Shown here: piece by piece, positions 7,753-16,727 of the stretch | Layout: the number at the start of each line of letters is the position of its first letter | How positions within the stretch are numbered: the stretch's first letter is position 1 | Origin: Ferruginibacter sp. | GTDB lineage: Bacteria; Bacteroidota; Bacteroidia; Chitinophagales; Chitinophagaceae | DNA: 34,480 bases | Assembly: GCA_030655145.1 (NCBI GenBank) | Contig: JAURWD010000180.1 | Location: 1-34,480, forward strand | Direction: 5' to 3' | Notes under the pieces: generated by a model | Told to the model about the DNA's origin: nothing | What the model saw: only the letters and a program-made list of their open reading frames with translations | The model's database searches: none | Made by a program: the position numbers and the translations under genes

Positions 7753-8463
7753 TCAATGGCAGTTCAATGCATTTTGTGCGTTACCAATATTAAGCCCGCC
7801 ATTACCCGGACTGAGATAAGGTATTTCAAGTCCAAGGCCACGGATGATCAGCCAGCTTGCCATCACAAACATTACATACGGATAAAGCTTCTTAATGCGT
7901 TGGCGTACCGATAAATTGATCGCAGTTCCAAAAAAAGCCAGGCTCCACATTACTGGAAGTGTACCAAGGCCAAAGGCCGCCATGAACAAACTGCTCTTTT
8001 CCACCGTAGCCGTAGCGACCGCTCCGGCCATTGCGAGGTACACCATTCCGCAAGGCAACAACCCATTCAATAGTCCAATAAAAAAGAGCGACTGATAATT
8101 CCGTTGAGTAAAATAATGCGCTAGCTTTTGTCGGAGTTGCACGAGCAGGTTAGTCGCCGGGTTTCGCCGGTTAATTGCTTTCGCCGGTATCACCAGGAAC
8201 GCAAGTAAGAGCACACCAAGCAAAATTGCTAACCAGTGTTGCATACCAAAAAGCGAGAAACTCAACCCGACGAGGCCGAACAAAGCGCCGAGTGCCGCAT
8301 AGGTAAATATTCTTCCGCCATTGAATAAAAGTGTTCCAATGAATCTCGAAGAAGGCTGATCATTAACCATCGGTAGCGATAAAGCGATGGGCCCACACAT
8401 CCCGATACAGTGCACACTTCCCAGCGAGCCCATCAATAACCCGGCTATAAAAACCTGCATCAT
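7753..8463 (-). CDS. TauE/SafE (UreH/DsbD-like) membrane protein linked to cbb3 oxidase assembly
   Basis: This integral membrane protein of 236 residues has about six membrane segments. The first segment carries the signature GSVHCIGMCGP (about residues 14-24), whose Cys, His and Met residues suggest thiol or metal chemistry. A second similar half begins near FIGLLNGLLPCGMVYLAMAG. The family is usually annotated sulfite exporter or cytochrome c biogenesis transmembrane protein. When placed after ccoH, as here, it is thought to serve maturation of the oxidase, possibly copper delivery; the exact substrate is not known. Its ATG overlaps the stop of ccoH as ATGA, so the two are translationally coupled. 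Confidence 0.85.
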   Translation of the reverse strand: MMQVFIAGLLMGSLGSVHCIGMCGPIALSLPMVNDQPSSRFIGTLLFNGGRIFTYAALGALFGLVGLSFSLFGMQHWLAILLGVLLLAFLVIPAKAINRRNPATNLLVQLRQKLAHYFTQRNYQSLFFIGLLNGLLPCGMVYLAMAGAVATATVEKSSLFMAAFGLGTLPVMWSLAFFGTAINLSVRQRIKKLYPYVMFVMASWLIIRGLGLEIPYLSPGNGGLNIGNAQNALNCH

Positions 8464-8894
8464 TTGAAAGCGATTTTTTGCTGAAAAAAGTAGCCCAGCC
8501 CTTTTGCACGCCAGGCGATCTTTACGTCATACAGGCCGTGCAGGTTGGCGGCTATCGGCAAACTGGCCACCCCGGTACTGGTTTCAATGGTTTTTTTGAG
8601 GTCCTTAGTTTTATCTGCAATGCAATACACAAGGACGTCCGCGGTAATGTCGGCACCAGTCATCTCCGGTGGAAACTTTATCATCAGCGACTGGTCGAGC
8701 ACCTGCACCGCTACCTTCGAAGACAAGGCATTGCCCCGCGCTGTTTCGTCTATCCGGTCCTGGAATTTTAGCTCCTGTTCATAGTAATCCGTAGCTACGA
8801 GGTCCTGGTTCTGGCTTGATGCCTTAAATACGAGGAAGAGAATTCCGGTAATAAATACCAGGTAGACGATAAGTATTTTATATCCCCAGTTCAT
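8460..8894 (-). CDS. ccoH: FixH/CcoH family cbb3 oxidase assembly protein
   Basis: This 144-residue protein has one N-terminal membrane segment (about residues 7-25, WGYKILIVYLVFITGILF) and a small extracytoplasmic beta domain. The sequence VATDYYEQELKFQDRID after the segment is the FixH hallmark. CcoH is a membrane-anchored factor needed to assemble or stabilise the cbb3 oxidase, probably with CcoI. The gene follows ccoG at 51 bases and overlaps the next gene by 4 bases. Confidence 0.9.
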   Translation of the reverse strand: MNWGYKILIVYLVFITGILFLVFKASSQNQDLVATDYYEQELKFQDRIDETARGNALSSKVAVQVLDQSLMIKFPPEMTGADITADVLVYCIADKTKDLKKTIETSTGVASLPIAANLHGLYDVKIAWRAKGLGYFFQQKIAFK

Positions 8895-8945
8895 AATTTA
8901 GTTTTAAGTAGTGATCAGGATGAAAGCGGTTAATCGTTGACGTTA

Positions 8946-10469
8946 TTATTCGTACACTTCCGGCCCGATGAATTTTGCGCTGATGGTTTTTATTTTTTTT
9001 GTTGAATCATACAATGCAATGTTGACCGGAGTTTTCCAACTCTTTAAATCATCGCGGTTGAGTTTTACAAAAAATTGGATTGTTGAATAATCGGTTTTTT
9101 TTATAACCGGTTGTTGATTGTTGTTGATGAGTACAATTTCTCCCGTCATGTTTTCCAGCTTGAGGCTAACAGGAATATCCTGGTGGGTTTTATTCGCCAC
9201 CTTTAAGTTGTAGAGATTTCCAATGCGCCCATCCGGGAATGAAGTATAGGTCATGCCAGCGGTACGCATGAGCCGGGCGTCGAGATCGGTCCGTGTTGCC
9301 ACCAGGAAAACTAACAAAGCGACCAGTAGCGATAACACAGCCGAATAGGCTTTTATCCTTTTGTTGAAAGTGAGTTTGGTTCTTTTTTCAATACTGTTGT
9401 CAGAGGCGTAGCGAATCAGTGCGACCGGTTTCTTTATACTCGTCATGATGGCATCACAGGCATCTATACACGCCGTACAATTAATGCATTCCAGTTGGGT
9501 GCCATTACGAATATCAATACCCGTAGGGCATACCCGCACACAGGCGCTACAATCAATACAGTCACCCTGGGGAATTGGCGGAACTAACGTTAGGGGCTGG
9601 ATGGCATTTAATTTCGTCAATACGTCGTTACAACCTCCATCTCCTTTGCAGTCGGTACACTTACAATCGTGATCGTCTTTTACTTTGAAATTTTCCTTCC
9701 TTGATAATTTACCGCGAGGTTCTCCACGCAGGTAATCGTAAGCAACCACGATGGAATTCTTATCAAGCAACACCCCCTGTAATCTCCCGTAGGGACACAC
9801 AACAATGCAAGCCTGTTCTCGAAACCACCAATACACAAAGAAGAAGACCGTGGTGAAACCCATGAGTGAGGCGAATGTCCCGATGCTGTTTGCGGGATGG
9901 AAGATATCGGCGAGCAACTGGTCCATCCCGATCATATAGGCGAGGAAAAAGTTTGCGATCAGGAAAGAGATGGCGAAAAACAGCACAAATTTCAGCGCTC
10001 TCTTTTTGATCTTGGTTGTGGTCCACGGGCTTTTGTTCAAAAGTTTTTGTTGCGCAGCATCCCCGTCAATCCAGTACTCGATCTTACGAAACACCATTTC
10101 CATGAAGATGGTTTGCGGACAAGCCCAGCCACAAAAGATACGACCAAACGCTACAGTGAAAACGATCACGAAAACGATGAAGGCCAACATGCCGATGCCA
10201 AAAATGAAAAAGTCCTGCGGCCAGAAGATCATCCCGAACAGGATGAACTTGCGCTCCAGTATATTGAACATGAGCAATGGGTCGCCATTTACTTTAATGA
10301 AGGGCAGCGTAAAAAATGTGACCAGGTAAAAAATTGAGAAACGTGTGCGCAGGTTATACAGCCGGCCAGCCGGTTTTTTCGGATTGATAAAATTCCTTTT
10401 TCCTTCACTGGTGATCGTCGCCACTGAGTCGCGAAAGATCTCTTGTTTATCCGGGGTGGTGGTTGTCAT
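8946..10469 (-). CDS. ccoG: Cytochrome c oxidase accessory protein CcoG (polyferredoxin)
   Basis: This membrane-bound iron-sulfur protein of 507 residues is close to the usual 450-500. Membrane segments lie at about 42-60, 86-108, 160-180, 200-216 and 373-391. Conserved Cys pairs occur in FCGWACPQT (Cys113, Cys117) and ACIVVCPYG (Cys221, Cys225). Two ferredoxin-type clusters are read from CIDCSACVRVCPTG (304-317) and CINCTACIDACDA (328-340). An additional Cys-rich stretch, CKCTDCKGDGGC (269-280), precedes them. A C-terminal Ig-like domain (FixG_C, about 400-507) ends the protein. In proteobacteria CcoG reduces copper for the CcoA/CcoI delivery route to the CuB site. The gene follows ccoP at 19 bases. 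Confidence 0.95.
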   Translation of the reverse strand: MTTTTPDKQEIFRDSVATITSEGKRNFINPKKPAGRLYNLRTRFSIFYLVTFFTLPFIKVNGDPLLMFNILERKFILFGMIFWPQDFFIFGIGMLAFIVFVIVFTVAFGRIFCGWACPQTIFMEMVFRKIEYWIDGDAAQQKLLNKSPWTTTKIKKRALKFVLFFAISFLIANFFLAYMIGMDQLLADIFHPANSIGTFASLMGFTTVFFFVYWWFREQACIVVCPYGRLQGVLLDKNSIVVAYDYLRGEPRGKLSRKENFKVKDDHDCKCTDCKGDGGCNDVLTKLNAIQPLTLVPPIPQGDCIDCSACVRVCPTGIDIRNGTQLECINCTACIDACDAIMTSIKKPVALIRYASDNSIEKRTKLTFNKRIKAYSAVLSLLVALLVFLVATRTDLDARLMRTAGMTYTSFPDGRIGNLYNLKVANKTHQDIPVSLKLENMTGEIVLINNNQQPVIKKTDYSTIQFFVKLNRDDLKSWKTPVNIALYDSTKKIKTISAKFIGPEVYE

Positions 10470-10488
10470 AAATCGAAATGTGTTGCCT

Positions 10489-11643
10489 TTATTTTAGCGT
10501 TACTACGGCATTGGTAGTATCGGCCTTGCTTGTTGAATCTGTGGCAGCCCCGGTAAATAAATCACCTTGTGCTGCCTTAGCGCCGGCGGGGTTAGTGCCG
10601 CGAAGTGTTGTGATGTATCCGGCGATGTTGGCAATTTCTTTTGGTGAAAAATTCTTTGCCCAAGACTGCATGCCTTTATCCGGGTAGCCTTTTTTAATAG
10701 AAGTATAGATGTCTGTGAGTGATCCTTTGTGCAGCCAATAGTCATCGGTTAAGTTTGGCCCTGCACCGCCTTCACCCAATTTGCCATGACAGGCCCAGCA
10801 AGATGCACTGAAGATCTCTTTGCCGGCTTCAAGCCCGGCAGCCGCGGGCATCTGTAAATTGTTTTCATCTATTTTATCAGCATTGTTGGCTTCATATAAT
10901 TCCTTTTGGATCTGTGCCTCCGCCAGTTCCTGCTGGTATTCTTCCGTTGGACTTTTACCACCGAAGACATGAAAGTTCAGCATGTAAATAATGGATATGA
11001 TGATGGTGATGCCGAAGCCATATTTCCACCAGGGCGGGAGGGAGTTATCCAGTTCGCGAATGCCGTCATAGTCATGATCCAATAAGATGTCTGCTTCTTG
11101 TTCAACAGCTACGGCCCGCGTGAATAATTTTTTATCCAGGCCCTGCCACCATGTTTTCAATCCCGGCTTTTCCCCCTTCTGCAAGGCAGGCATTAATTCA
11201 GCTTGTATCCGTTTAATGAAAAATAACATGTAGGCGATGGCGACCACTTCCAACAGCATCACACCGGCGAGGAGCCAGAAGGCGGTCGCGTTCATGGCGC
11301 CATAACTGCTAACCAAACTCGTGACCGGCGGGACCGGAGTATCCTGGGCAGTTGTAGTATTCAATAGCATAAGGCAGATAGCCATCAACGTTAGTGGCAT
11401 TGTTTTTTTCCCGGAATTGGTTTTATCCAGCGCTTGACGGCCCAGTGTGATCAGCACCTGCCCCAGTCCGTAGATCACGAATGCAAGCACGATGGTTATG
11501 AAAACCATGAGAATCGTGACGAGGTTATAAGACGAGCCTGGTTGCACCTGTTGAGCAATTGTCTCCTGCGCGGGTAACAGCCCCGGAAAGAGGCACCAGG
11601 TTAGGGAGATGACTGCGGCTTTAAGTATGTTTCTAAGTGGCAT
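10489..11643 (-). CDS. ccoP: cbb3 oxidase subunit CcoP, mono-heme type
   Basis: This is a membrane cytochrome c of 384 residues. An N-terminal extension carries hydrophobic segments (about 7-25, 41-66, 82-98 and 121-143). It is followed by the CcoP signature DHDYDGIRELDNSLPPWW (189-206), a membrane anchor (207-225) and one cytochrome c domain (270-350). The heme attachment site is CWACH (282-286), with probable axial Met325 in DKGMQSW. Only one CxxCH is present, whereas proteobacterial CcoP has two; single-heme CcoP is known in Bacteroidota. A low-complexity Thr/Ala tail ends the protein. The subunit passes electrons to CcoO in the oxidase. It lies 14 bases after the small ccoQ-like gene. Confidence 0.93.
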   Translation of the reverse strand: MPLRNILKAAVISLTWCLFPGLLPAQETIAQQVQPGSSYNLVTILMVFITIVLAFVIYGLGQVLITLGRQALDKTNSGKKTMPLTLMAICLMLLNTTTAQDTPVPPVTSLVSSYGAMNATAFWLLAGVMLLEVVAIAYMLFFIKRIQAELMPALQKGEKPGLKTWWQGLDKKLFTRAVAVEQEADILLDHDYDGIRELDNSLPPWWKYGFGITIIISIIYMLNFHVFGGKSPTEEYQQELAEAQIQKELYEANNADKIDENNLQMPAAAGLEAGKEIFSASCWACHGKLGEGGAGPNLTDDYWLHKGSLTDIYTSIKKGYPDKGMQSWAKNFSPKEIANIAGYITTLRGTNPAGAKAAQGDLFTGAATDSTSKADTTNAVVTLK

Positions 11644-11657
11644 ATTTATCGGGTTAA

Positions 11658-11846
11658 CTAGTTGATCGGGAAAGGGTCTTTTTCATCCAGGGGAATTCCT
11701 GAAAGATCCTGCACAGTTGTTTTATCCATTTTTTTAACGAAGTAGAGCAGCACGACAAAGAATCCGAAGAAGATGAGCAATGAAATAAGCGGGTAGATCT
11801 GTGCATGATCCATTTTCTCCGCGTATTGTTTTATGAATTTGAACAT
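11658..11846 (-). CDS. ccoQ: Small CcoQ-like membrane subunit
   Basis: This 62-residue protein has one membrane segment (about residues 17-36, IYPLISLLIFFGFFVVLLYF), followed by a charged tail ending in DEKDPFPIN. Size, topology and position between the fused ccoNO and ccoP genes fit CcoQ, which stabilises the cbb3 complex; sequence similarity alone is too weak for proof. I use the ATG at 11846, 10 bases after the ccoNO stop. A longer reading to 11906 would overlap ccoNO and adds only polar residues. Confidence 0.75.
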   Translation of the reverse strand: MFKFIKQYAEKMDHAQIYPLISLLIFFGFFVVLLYFVKKMDKTTVQDLSGIPLDEKDPFPIN

Positions 11847-11856
11847 GGCGTTTGTT

Positions 11857-13977
11857 TTATTGGTTTGGTTGCGAGATATCAGTGCCGAGGCGTTGCATGT
11901 AGGCAATAAGAGCGATCACTTCTTTGCGGGATGACACCCGAATGCTATCCGAACGAAGGCTGGCCGCGATGGTTTCCGCCTGTTCCCTTAATGATTCCGT
12001 TGCTTTTTTGTCGAACCCTTTTTCGTAAGGCACACCAAGCGATTGCATGGCCCGGATTTTTGCGGCAGTTTGCGTAGTGTCGAGGTTTTGTTCGAGCATA
12101 AATGAATAGCTCGGCATTACGGAGCCTTCACTCATGGAAGACGGTTCGCGGAAATGGCGGAAATGCCATCCATTCGATTTTTTAAGGTTGCCCGTGCCTT
12201 CGCGGGCCAGGTCGGGGCCGGTGCGTTTGCTGCCCCACTGAAATGGTCGGTCGTAAACAAATTCTCCCGCCTTGGAGTATTCGCCATACCGTTCTGTCTC
12301 ACTCCGGAACGGCCGGATCATTTGTGAGTGGCAGGTATAGCAACCTTCCCTGACGTATAGGTCCCGACCTTCCAGTTCCAATGGTGTGTAGGGTTTTACA
12401 CTGGTTATTGTGGGTACGTTTGATTGTATTAAAAATGTGGGTATTAATTCGATGATGCCACCGATAAGTACAACGACCAGGCTGAATACCATCAATTGAA
12501 CCGGTTTGCGTTCTACCCAGCGATGCCAGTGCTCACCCTTATGCTTAGCCGCAGTTGTTTCAAGCGGTGCAGCCTGGGCGGGTTCGTCAGCTACCAGTTT
12601 ACCAGCCTTTACCGTTTTATAAACATTATAGATCATCAGCAAGGCCCCTAAGAGGTAGAGCGTTCCGCCGAGTGAGCGCATGGCATAAAATGGTTTCATA
12701 TAGGTAACAGTCTCCAGGAAGGTGTACTTCAATTGGCCTGCTTCGGTAAATTGTTTCCACATGCTGCTTTGCGTGAAGCCAGCCCAGTACATCGGTACCG
12801 CGTAGAAGATAATCCCGAGCGTGCCGAGCCAGAAATGTCCATTCGCCAGTTTTTTCGAATACAGCTGCGTTGCAAAAATTCTTGGGATCAACCAATACAA
12901 CACCCCGAAGGTGAGCATGCCATTCCAGCCCAGGGCGCCCACATGTACGTGCGCAACGATCCAGTCTGTATAGTGACTGATGGCGCTTACATTTTTCAGT
13001 GAAAGCATCGGACCTTCGAACGTGGCCATACCATACGCGGTAACTGCCACCACCATAAATTTCAGGATAACGTCGTCGCGTACACGATCCCAGGCTCCGC
13101 GGAGGGTAAGTAGCCCGTTGATCATACCACCCCAGCTTGGAAAGAGCAACATCACTGAAAACACAACACCGAGTGACTGCGCCCAGTTAGGTAAAGAGGT
13201 ATATAACAAATGGTGGGGCCCGGCCCAGATGTATAAAAAGATGAGCGACCAGAAGTGAATGATGGAAAGCCGGTAGGAATAAACAGGGCGGTTAGCCGCC
13301 TTCGGCAGGAAGTAGTACATCAAGCCCAGGTAGGGCGTAGTGAGAAAAAACGCCACGGCATTGTGACCATACCACCACTGAACCAAGGCATCTTGAACCC
13401 CTGCATAAAAGCTGTAACTTTTTAACCAGGTGAAAGGCAATTGTCCGGAGCGGACAATGTGCAATACCGCGACAGTTACGAAGGTGGCGATGTAGAACCA
13501 GATCGCAACGTAGAGGTGTCGCTCCCGTCTTTTGATGATGGTGCCAAACATGTTCCAGCCAAATACTACCCAGATCACTGTTATGGCGAGGTCGATTGGC
13601 CAGATGAGTTCCGCATATTCTGCACCTTGCGAAAGACCCAGGGGCAAGGTGATGGCTGCCGCGACAATGATCAGTTGCCAGCCCCAGAAATGAATCTTAC
13701 TCAATGCACCACTGAACATCCGCGCCTTGCAAAGCCGCTGCAAAGAATAGTAAACACCTACGAAAATTCCGTTACCAACAAATGCAAAGATCACCGCGTT
13801 GGTATGCAAGGGACGCAGGCGCCCGAAAGAACCATATTGCGTAATGTTTAGGGAAGGAAATACAAGTTGTAGAGCTGCCCAGAGGCCAACAAGCATGCCG
13901 ACAGCGCCCCAAAGCAGGGTGGCGAAGGCAAAGTTTTTAACGGTACGGTTATCGTAATAGAATTTTTCTACCTGCAT
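11857..13977 (-). CDS. ccoNO: cbb3 oxidase catalytic subunit fused to the mono-heme subunit (CcoN-CcoO)
   Basis: Residues 1-460 are the twelve-helix catalytic subunit CcoN. The low-spin heme ligands are His58 and His345, the heme b3 ligand is His343 (VAHVHVGALGW), and the CuB ligands are His205, His255 and His256. The cross-linking Tyr249 lies six residues before His255 (YIWAGPHH), the cbb3-specific arrangement. A linker (460-490), one membrane anchor (493-515) and CcoO follow, with heme c site CYTCH (546-550) and axial Met621 (SVMPSY). The fusion is common in Bacteroidota. The enzyme reduces oxygen to water at very low oxygen and pumps protons. The gene starts 2 bases after ccoS. Confidence 0.97.
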   Translation of the reverse strand: MQVEKFYYDNRTVKNFAFATLLWGAVGMLVGLWAALQLVFPSLNITQYGSFGRLRPLHTNAVIFAFVGNGIFVGVYYSLQRLCKARMFSGALSKIHFWGWQLIIVAAAITLPLGLSQGAEYAELIWPIDLAITVIWVVFGWNMFGTIIKRRERHLYVAIWFYIATFVTVAVLHIVRSGQLPFTWLKSYSFYAGVQDALVQWWYGHNAVAFFLTTPYLGLMYYFLPKAANRPVYSYRLSIIHFWSLIFLYIWAGPHHLLYTSLPNWAQSLGVVFSVMLLFPSWGGMINGLLTLRGAWDRVRDDVILKFMVVAVTAYGMATFEGPMLSLKNVSAISHYTDWIVAHVHVGALGWNGMLTFGVLYWLIPRIFATQLYSKKLANGHFWLGTLGIIFYAVPMYWAGFTQSSMWKQFTEAGQLKYTFLETVTYMKPFYAMRSLGGTLYLLGALLMIYNVYKTVKAGKLVADEPAQAAPLETTAAKHKGEHWHRWVERKPVQLMVFSLVVVLIGGIIELIPTFLIQSNVPTITSVKPYTPLELEGRDLYVREGCYTCHSQMIRPFRSETERYGEYSKAGEFVYDRPFQWGSKRTGPDLAREGTGNLKKSNGWHFRHFREPSSMSEGSVMPSYSFMLEQNLDTTQTAAKIRAMQSLGVPYEKGFDKKATESLREQAETIAASLRSDSIRVSSRKEVIALIAYMQRLGTDISQPNQ

Positions 13978-13979
13978 GT

Positions 13980-14162
13980 TTACTTATTTGTGGTCGTGAT
14001 TTTTTCGGTGGAAGGTTGTTCTGCCGGGTTGTCAAAAAGCATACGTACAGAAGGCGTATAATCATCATCGAATTGTCCCTCGTTCACACTGAACAGGAAG
14101 GCAGCAAGGAAGGCGCCTGCGATGAGAATACTAGTGCCGATAAGGAGAAAGAGAACACTCAC
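13980..14162 (-). CDS. ccoS: cbb3 oxidase maturation protein CcoS
   Basis: This 60-residue protein has an N-terminal membrane segment (residues 3-24) and the CcoS signature around residues 25-35 (FSVNEGQFDDDYTP). The family is needed to insert heme b and copper into CcoN. The gene ends 2 bases before ccoNO and begins 59 bases after ccoI. Confidence 0.9.
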   Translation of the reverse strand: MSVLFLLIGTSILIAGAFLAAFLFSVNEGQFDDDYTPSVRMLFDNPAEQPSTEKITTTNK

Positions 14163-14221
14163 GTAATGTTTTTTAACAAGCCAAAATTACCTGGCGGAGG
14201 AGGTGTCAGAAATGACCCCAA

Positions 14222-16714
14222 TCAAAAGGCGGTATGATCTTCATCAGGCCTTGCGGCAGACAATAAACCCTGCTTTTTTGCTACTGCATTTCCCGCCAGG
14301 GTAACAAACAACACGATGGAAATACTGCTGGCCGGCATAAGGATAGCGGCGACGACAGGCGAAAGCTGCGCAGTTACCGCGAAGCTGATCCCAACAAGAT
14401 TGTATAAAATGGAGAGTATGAAACTGGCGGTCACAATTTTTTTACCCGCCCTTGCAAAGCGCAGGAAGCGGCTGATATTTTTTACCTGTTCCCCATCAAT
14501 GATGGCATCACAGGCCGGTGCGAATTGTGCGTGATTGTCACTAACGGCGATGCCTACCTGTGCCTGCAGGAGTGCACCGGCATCGTTGAGTCCGTCACCG
14601 ATCATCATCACTTGTTTGTTATTCAATTGGAGATGCCGGATGTATTGCAGTTTTTCTTCCGGCAACTGCCGGAAAAAGATCCTTGCTTCTGGCCCAAAAA
14701 GAAATTCAAGCGTTTCTTTTTCGGCGCTGTTATCGCCGGATAATACATGCAGGTCGAAACCTTCGTTCTTTAGCGCTTCAATTTCCTTCCGGATGCCTGT
14801 GCGATATTGGTTGGAGAAACTAAAGGTTCCTTTTATTTTTTCGTCAACCTGCACATAGACTTTCGAGCCGCCCTCTTGTTGAATGCCCTGTGTCACTTGG
14901 GCCTTCATGAAATTGGCTGAACCCATTTTTAAAGAAAGGTTTTCGACGAATGCTGAAATTCCTTTGCCGGGATATTCCCGGAACTCCCGCAGCTCCGGTG
15001 AGTATGACACTTTATTCTTCAGCTCACTGGCGATCATTTTACTAAGTGGGTGGGCAGACTGGCTACTAAGCAATTGCAGCCCGGCTTTTTCTGTTGCTGA
15101 AAGAGGCAGGCCGGTGTATTGAACATGCGATTGATTTGCCCGGGTGATGGTACCGGTCTTATCAAAGACGATGCAGTCGATGGCAGCCAGTGATTCAATA
15201 ACCTGCGCATTTCGGAGGTAAAGTTTGTTGTTACCCAGGATGCGCAGCATGTTACCGTTGGTAAATGTGTGCGACAATAATAAGGAGCAGGGACAAGCAA
15301 CGATCAACACGGAAGTAAGCGCCGGCCAGATGTTTCCCGGGTTGTTGAACCACCAGAAGATGACGGTGGCGATCGCGATCGAAAAAAGCACCAGCGTAAA
15401 GTAGCGGCTCCAGGGATGGACAAACGATTCTTTTTTTTGTTTGGGTTTGTTGAAAATGTCGTTGTTCCAGAGTTGCGTGATGTAACTCTGCGACACGAGC
15501 TTGCTAACCCTTAATTCTATTGCTCCGCCGCGTTGCCTGCCACCCGCATACACAAGCTCTCCCTGCACTTTGTGGACGGTCGAATTCTCGCCATTCACAA
15601 AACTGTAGTCGATCTGTGCGTTGCCTTTCACCAAGATAGAATCGGCCGGTATAAGTTCTTCATTGCGCATTATAATGCGGTCACCTTGCTTTAAGCCCGT
15701 GACCGGGACATTTTTCTCGTGGGTCTTGCCGGCAACATTGGTATCAGCCGTGATGATACTCACGCCAAGCGGAAAATAAGAGCGATAGTCCCGTTCAAAG
15801 GAAAGGGCATCGAATGTTTTATCCTGGAACCAGCGCCCGATCAACATAAAGAAGATGATGCCCGAACCCGAATCGAGATAGCCAGCTCCCTGGCCGCTAA
15901 TGATCTCGTAATAACTGCGGCCAAAGGTTACGAGGATGGCGACGACGATGGGGGCGTCGATATTCAGTATATTTTGACGCAGGCTTTTCCAGGCACTTAC
16001 AAAAAAGCCGCTGGCACAAAAAAACAATACAGGTAAGGAGAGCACAAAATTTAACCAGGTGAAGGCGTTGGAAAGTGAAGCGTCAACCGTTCCGGAAGAA
16101 AGGTACTCCGGGAAACTGAGCATCATGATGTTGGCGAAACAAAAACCCGCCAGGCCAATGCGAAATATTTTTGCCCGGTTAAGCCGTTTGGAAGTGAGCC
16201 TGTTTTTTTCGTCGACAGCACTGGTTGCATCTTTCAGGCTGATAGCTGGTTCGTACCCGGTGAAAGCCAGGAGCGATACAACCGCCCGAAGCGAGGTAAG
16301 TGTAGGGTTGAAGCTAATAAACACTTCCTTGCGCTGGAAATTTACCGTGGACTTAATGATGCCCGCTTCAAGGCGATGCAGGTTTTCGAGCAGGTACACG
16401 CAGGAGGAGCAATGCATTTGCGGCAAGCTGAAGGTTACGTTGGTTTGTGCCTCGCTGTTAAACTGAACCAGTTTTTGAATCAGCGCTTCGTCATCGAGGT
16501 AGGCAAACCGTTCGCCAGTGAACTTGCCCTTCGCTTTTAGCCCAGGGTTCGCGTCAAAATTGTAGTAGGCACAAAGGTCATTTTCGTTTAGGAGTAGGTA
16601 GACCTGGCGACAGCCTTCACAACAAAAATTTTTATCCTTGTCGGTGACGACCTCTTTGCACGGGTCGCCACAATGATAACAGGGGGCTAGGTGTTTATGG
16701 GCTGCTGCTTTGAT
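14222..16714 (-). CDS. ccoI: Copper-exporting P1B-type ATPase CcoI (FixI), start codon not canonical
   Basis: The protein is 830 residues if read from the ATC at 16714. An N-terminal Cys-rich domain (PCYHCGDPC near residues 11-19, then FCCEGCRQVY) is followed by a heavy-metal-associated domain with CSSC (102-105), eight membrane helices, the ion motif CPC (474-476), Asp518 in DKTGTIT, SAHPLSK and GDGLNDAGALL. CcoI supplies copper for the CuB centre of the cbb3 oxidase. The frame is open from 16741. It has no ATG, GTG or TTG before the TTG at 16426, and that start would delete the conserved Cys-rich domain. ATC (16712-16714) is the only ATN codon before this domain. A frameshift or sequencing error is the alternative. 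It is the first gene of the cbb3 operon. Confidence 0.9.
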   Translation of the reverse strand: MKAAAHKHLAPCYHCGDPCKEVVTDKDKNFCCEGCRQVYLLLNENDLCAYYNFDANPGLKAKGKFTGERFAYLDDEALIQKLVQFNSEAQTNVTFSLPQMHCSSCVYLLENLHRLEAGIIKSTVNFQRKEVFISFNPTLTSLRAVVSLLAFTGYEPAISLKDATSAVDEKNRLTSKRLNRAKIFRIGLAGFCFANIMMLSFPEYLSSGTVDASLSNAFTWLNFVLSLPVLFFCASGFFVSAWKSLRQNILNIDAPIVVAILVTFGRSYYEIISGQGAGYLDSGSGIIFFMLIGRWFQDKTFDALSFERDYRSYFPLGVSIITADTNVAGKTHEKNVPVTGLKQGDRIIMRNEELIPADSILVKGNAQIDYSFVNGENSTVHKVQGELVYAGGRQRGGAIELRVSKLVSQSYITQLWNNDIFNKPKQKKESFVHPWSRYFTLVLFSIAIATVIFWWFNNPGNIWPALTSVLIVACPCSLLLSHTFTNGNMLRILGNNKLYLRNAQVIESLAAIDCIVFDKTGTITRANQSHVQYTGLPLSATEKAGLQLLSSQSAHPLSKMIASELKNKVSYSPELREFREYPGKGISAFVENLSLKMGSANFMKAQVTQGIQQEGGSKVYVQVDEKIKGTFSFSNQYRTGIRKEIEALKNEGFDLHVLSGDNSAEKETLEFLFGPEARIFFRQLPEEKLQYIRHLQLNNKQVMMIGDGLNDAGALLQAQVGIAVSDNHAQFAPACDAIIDGEQVKNISRFLRFARAGKKIVTASFILSILYNLVGISFAVTAQLSPVVAAILMPASSISIVLFVTLAGNAVAKKQGLLSAARPDEDHTAF

Positions 16715-16727
16715 AGATCGGGCGTTT

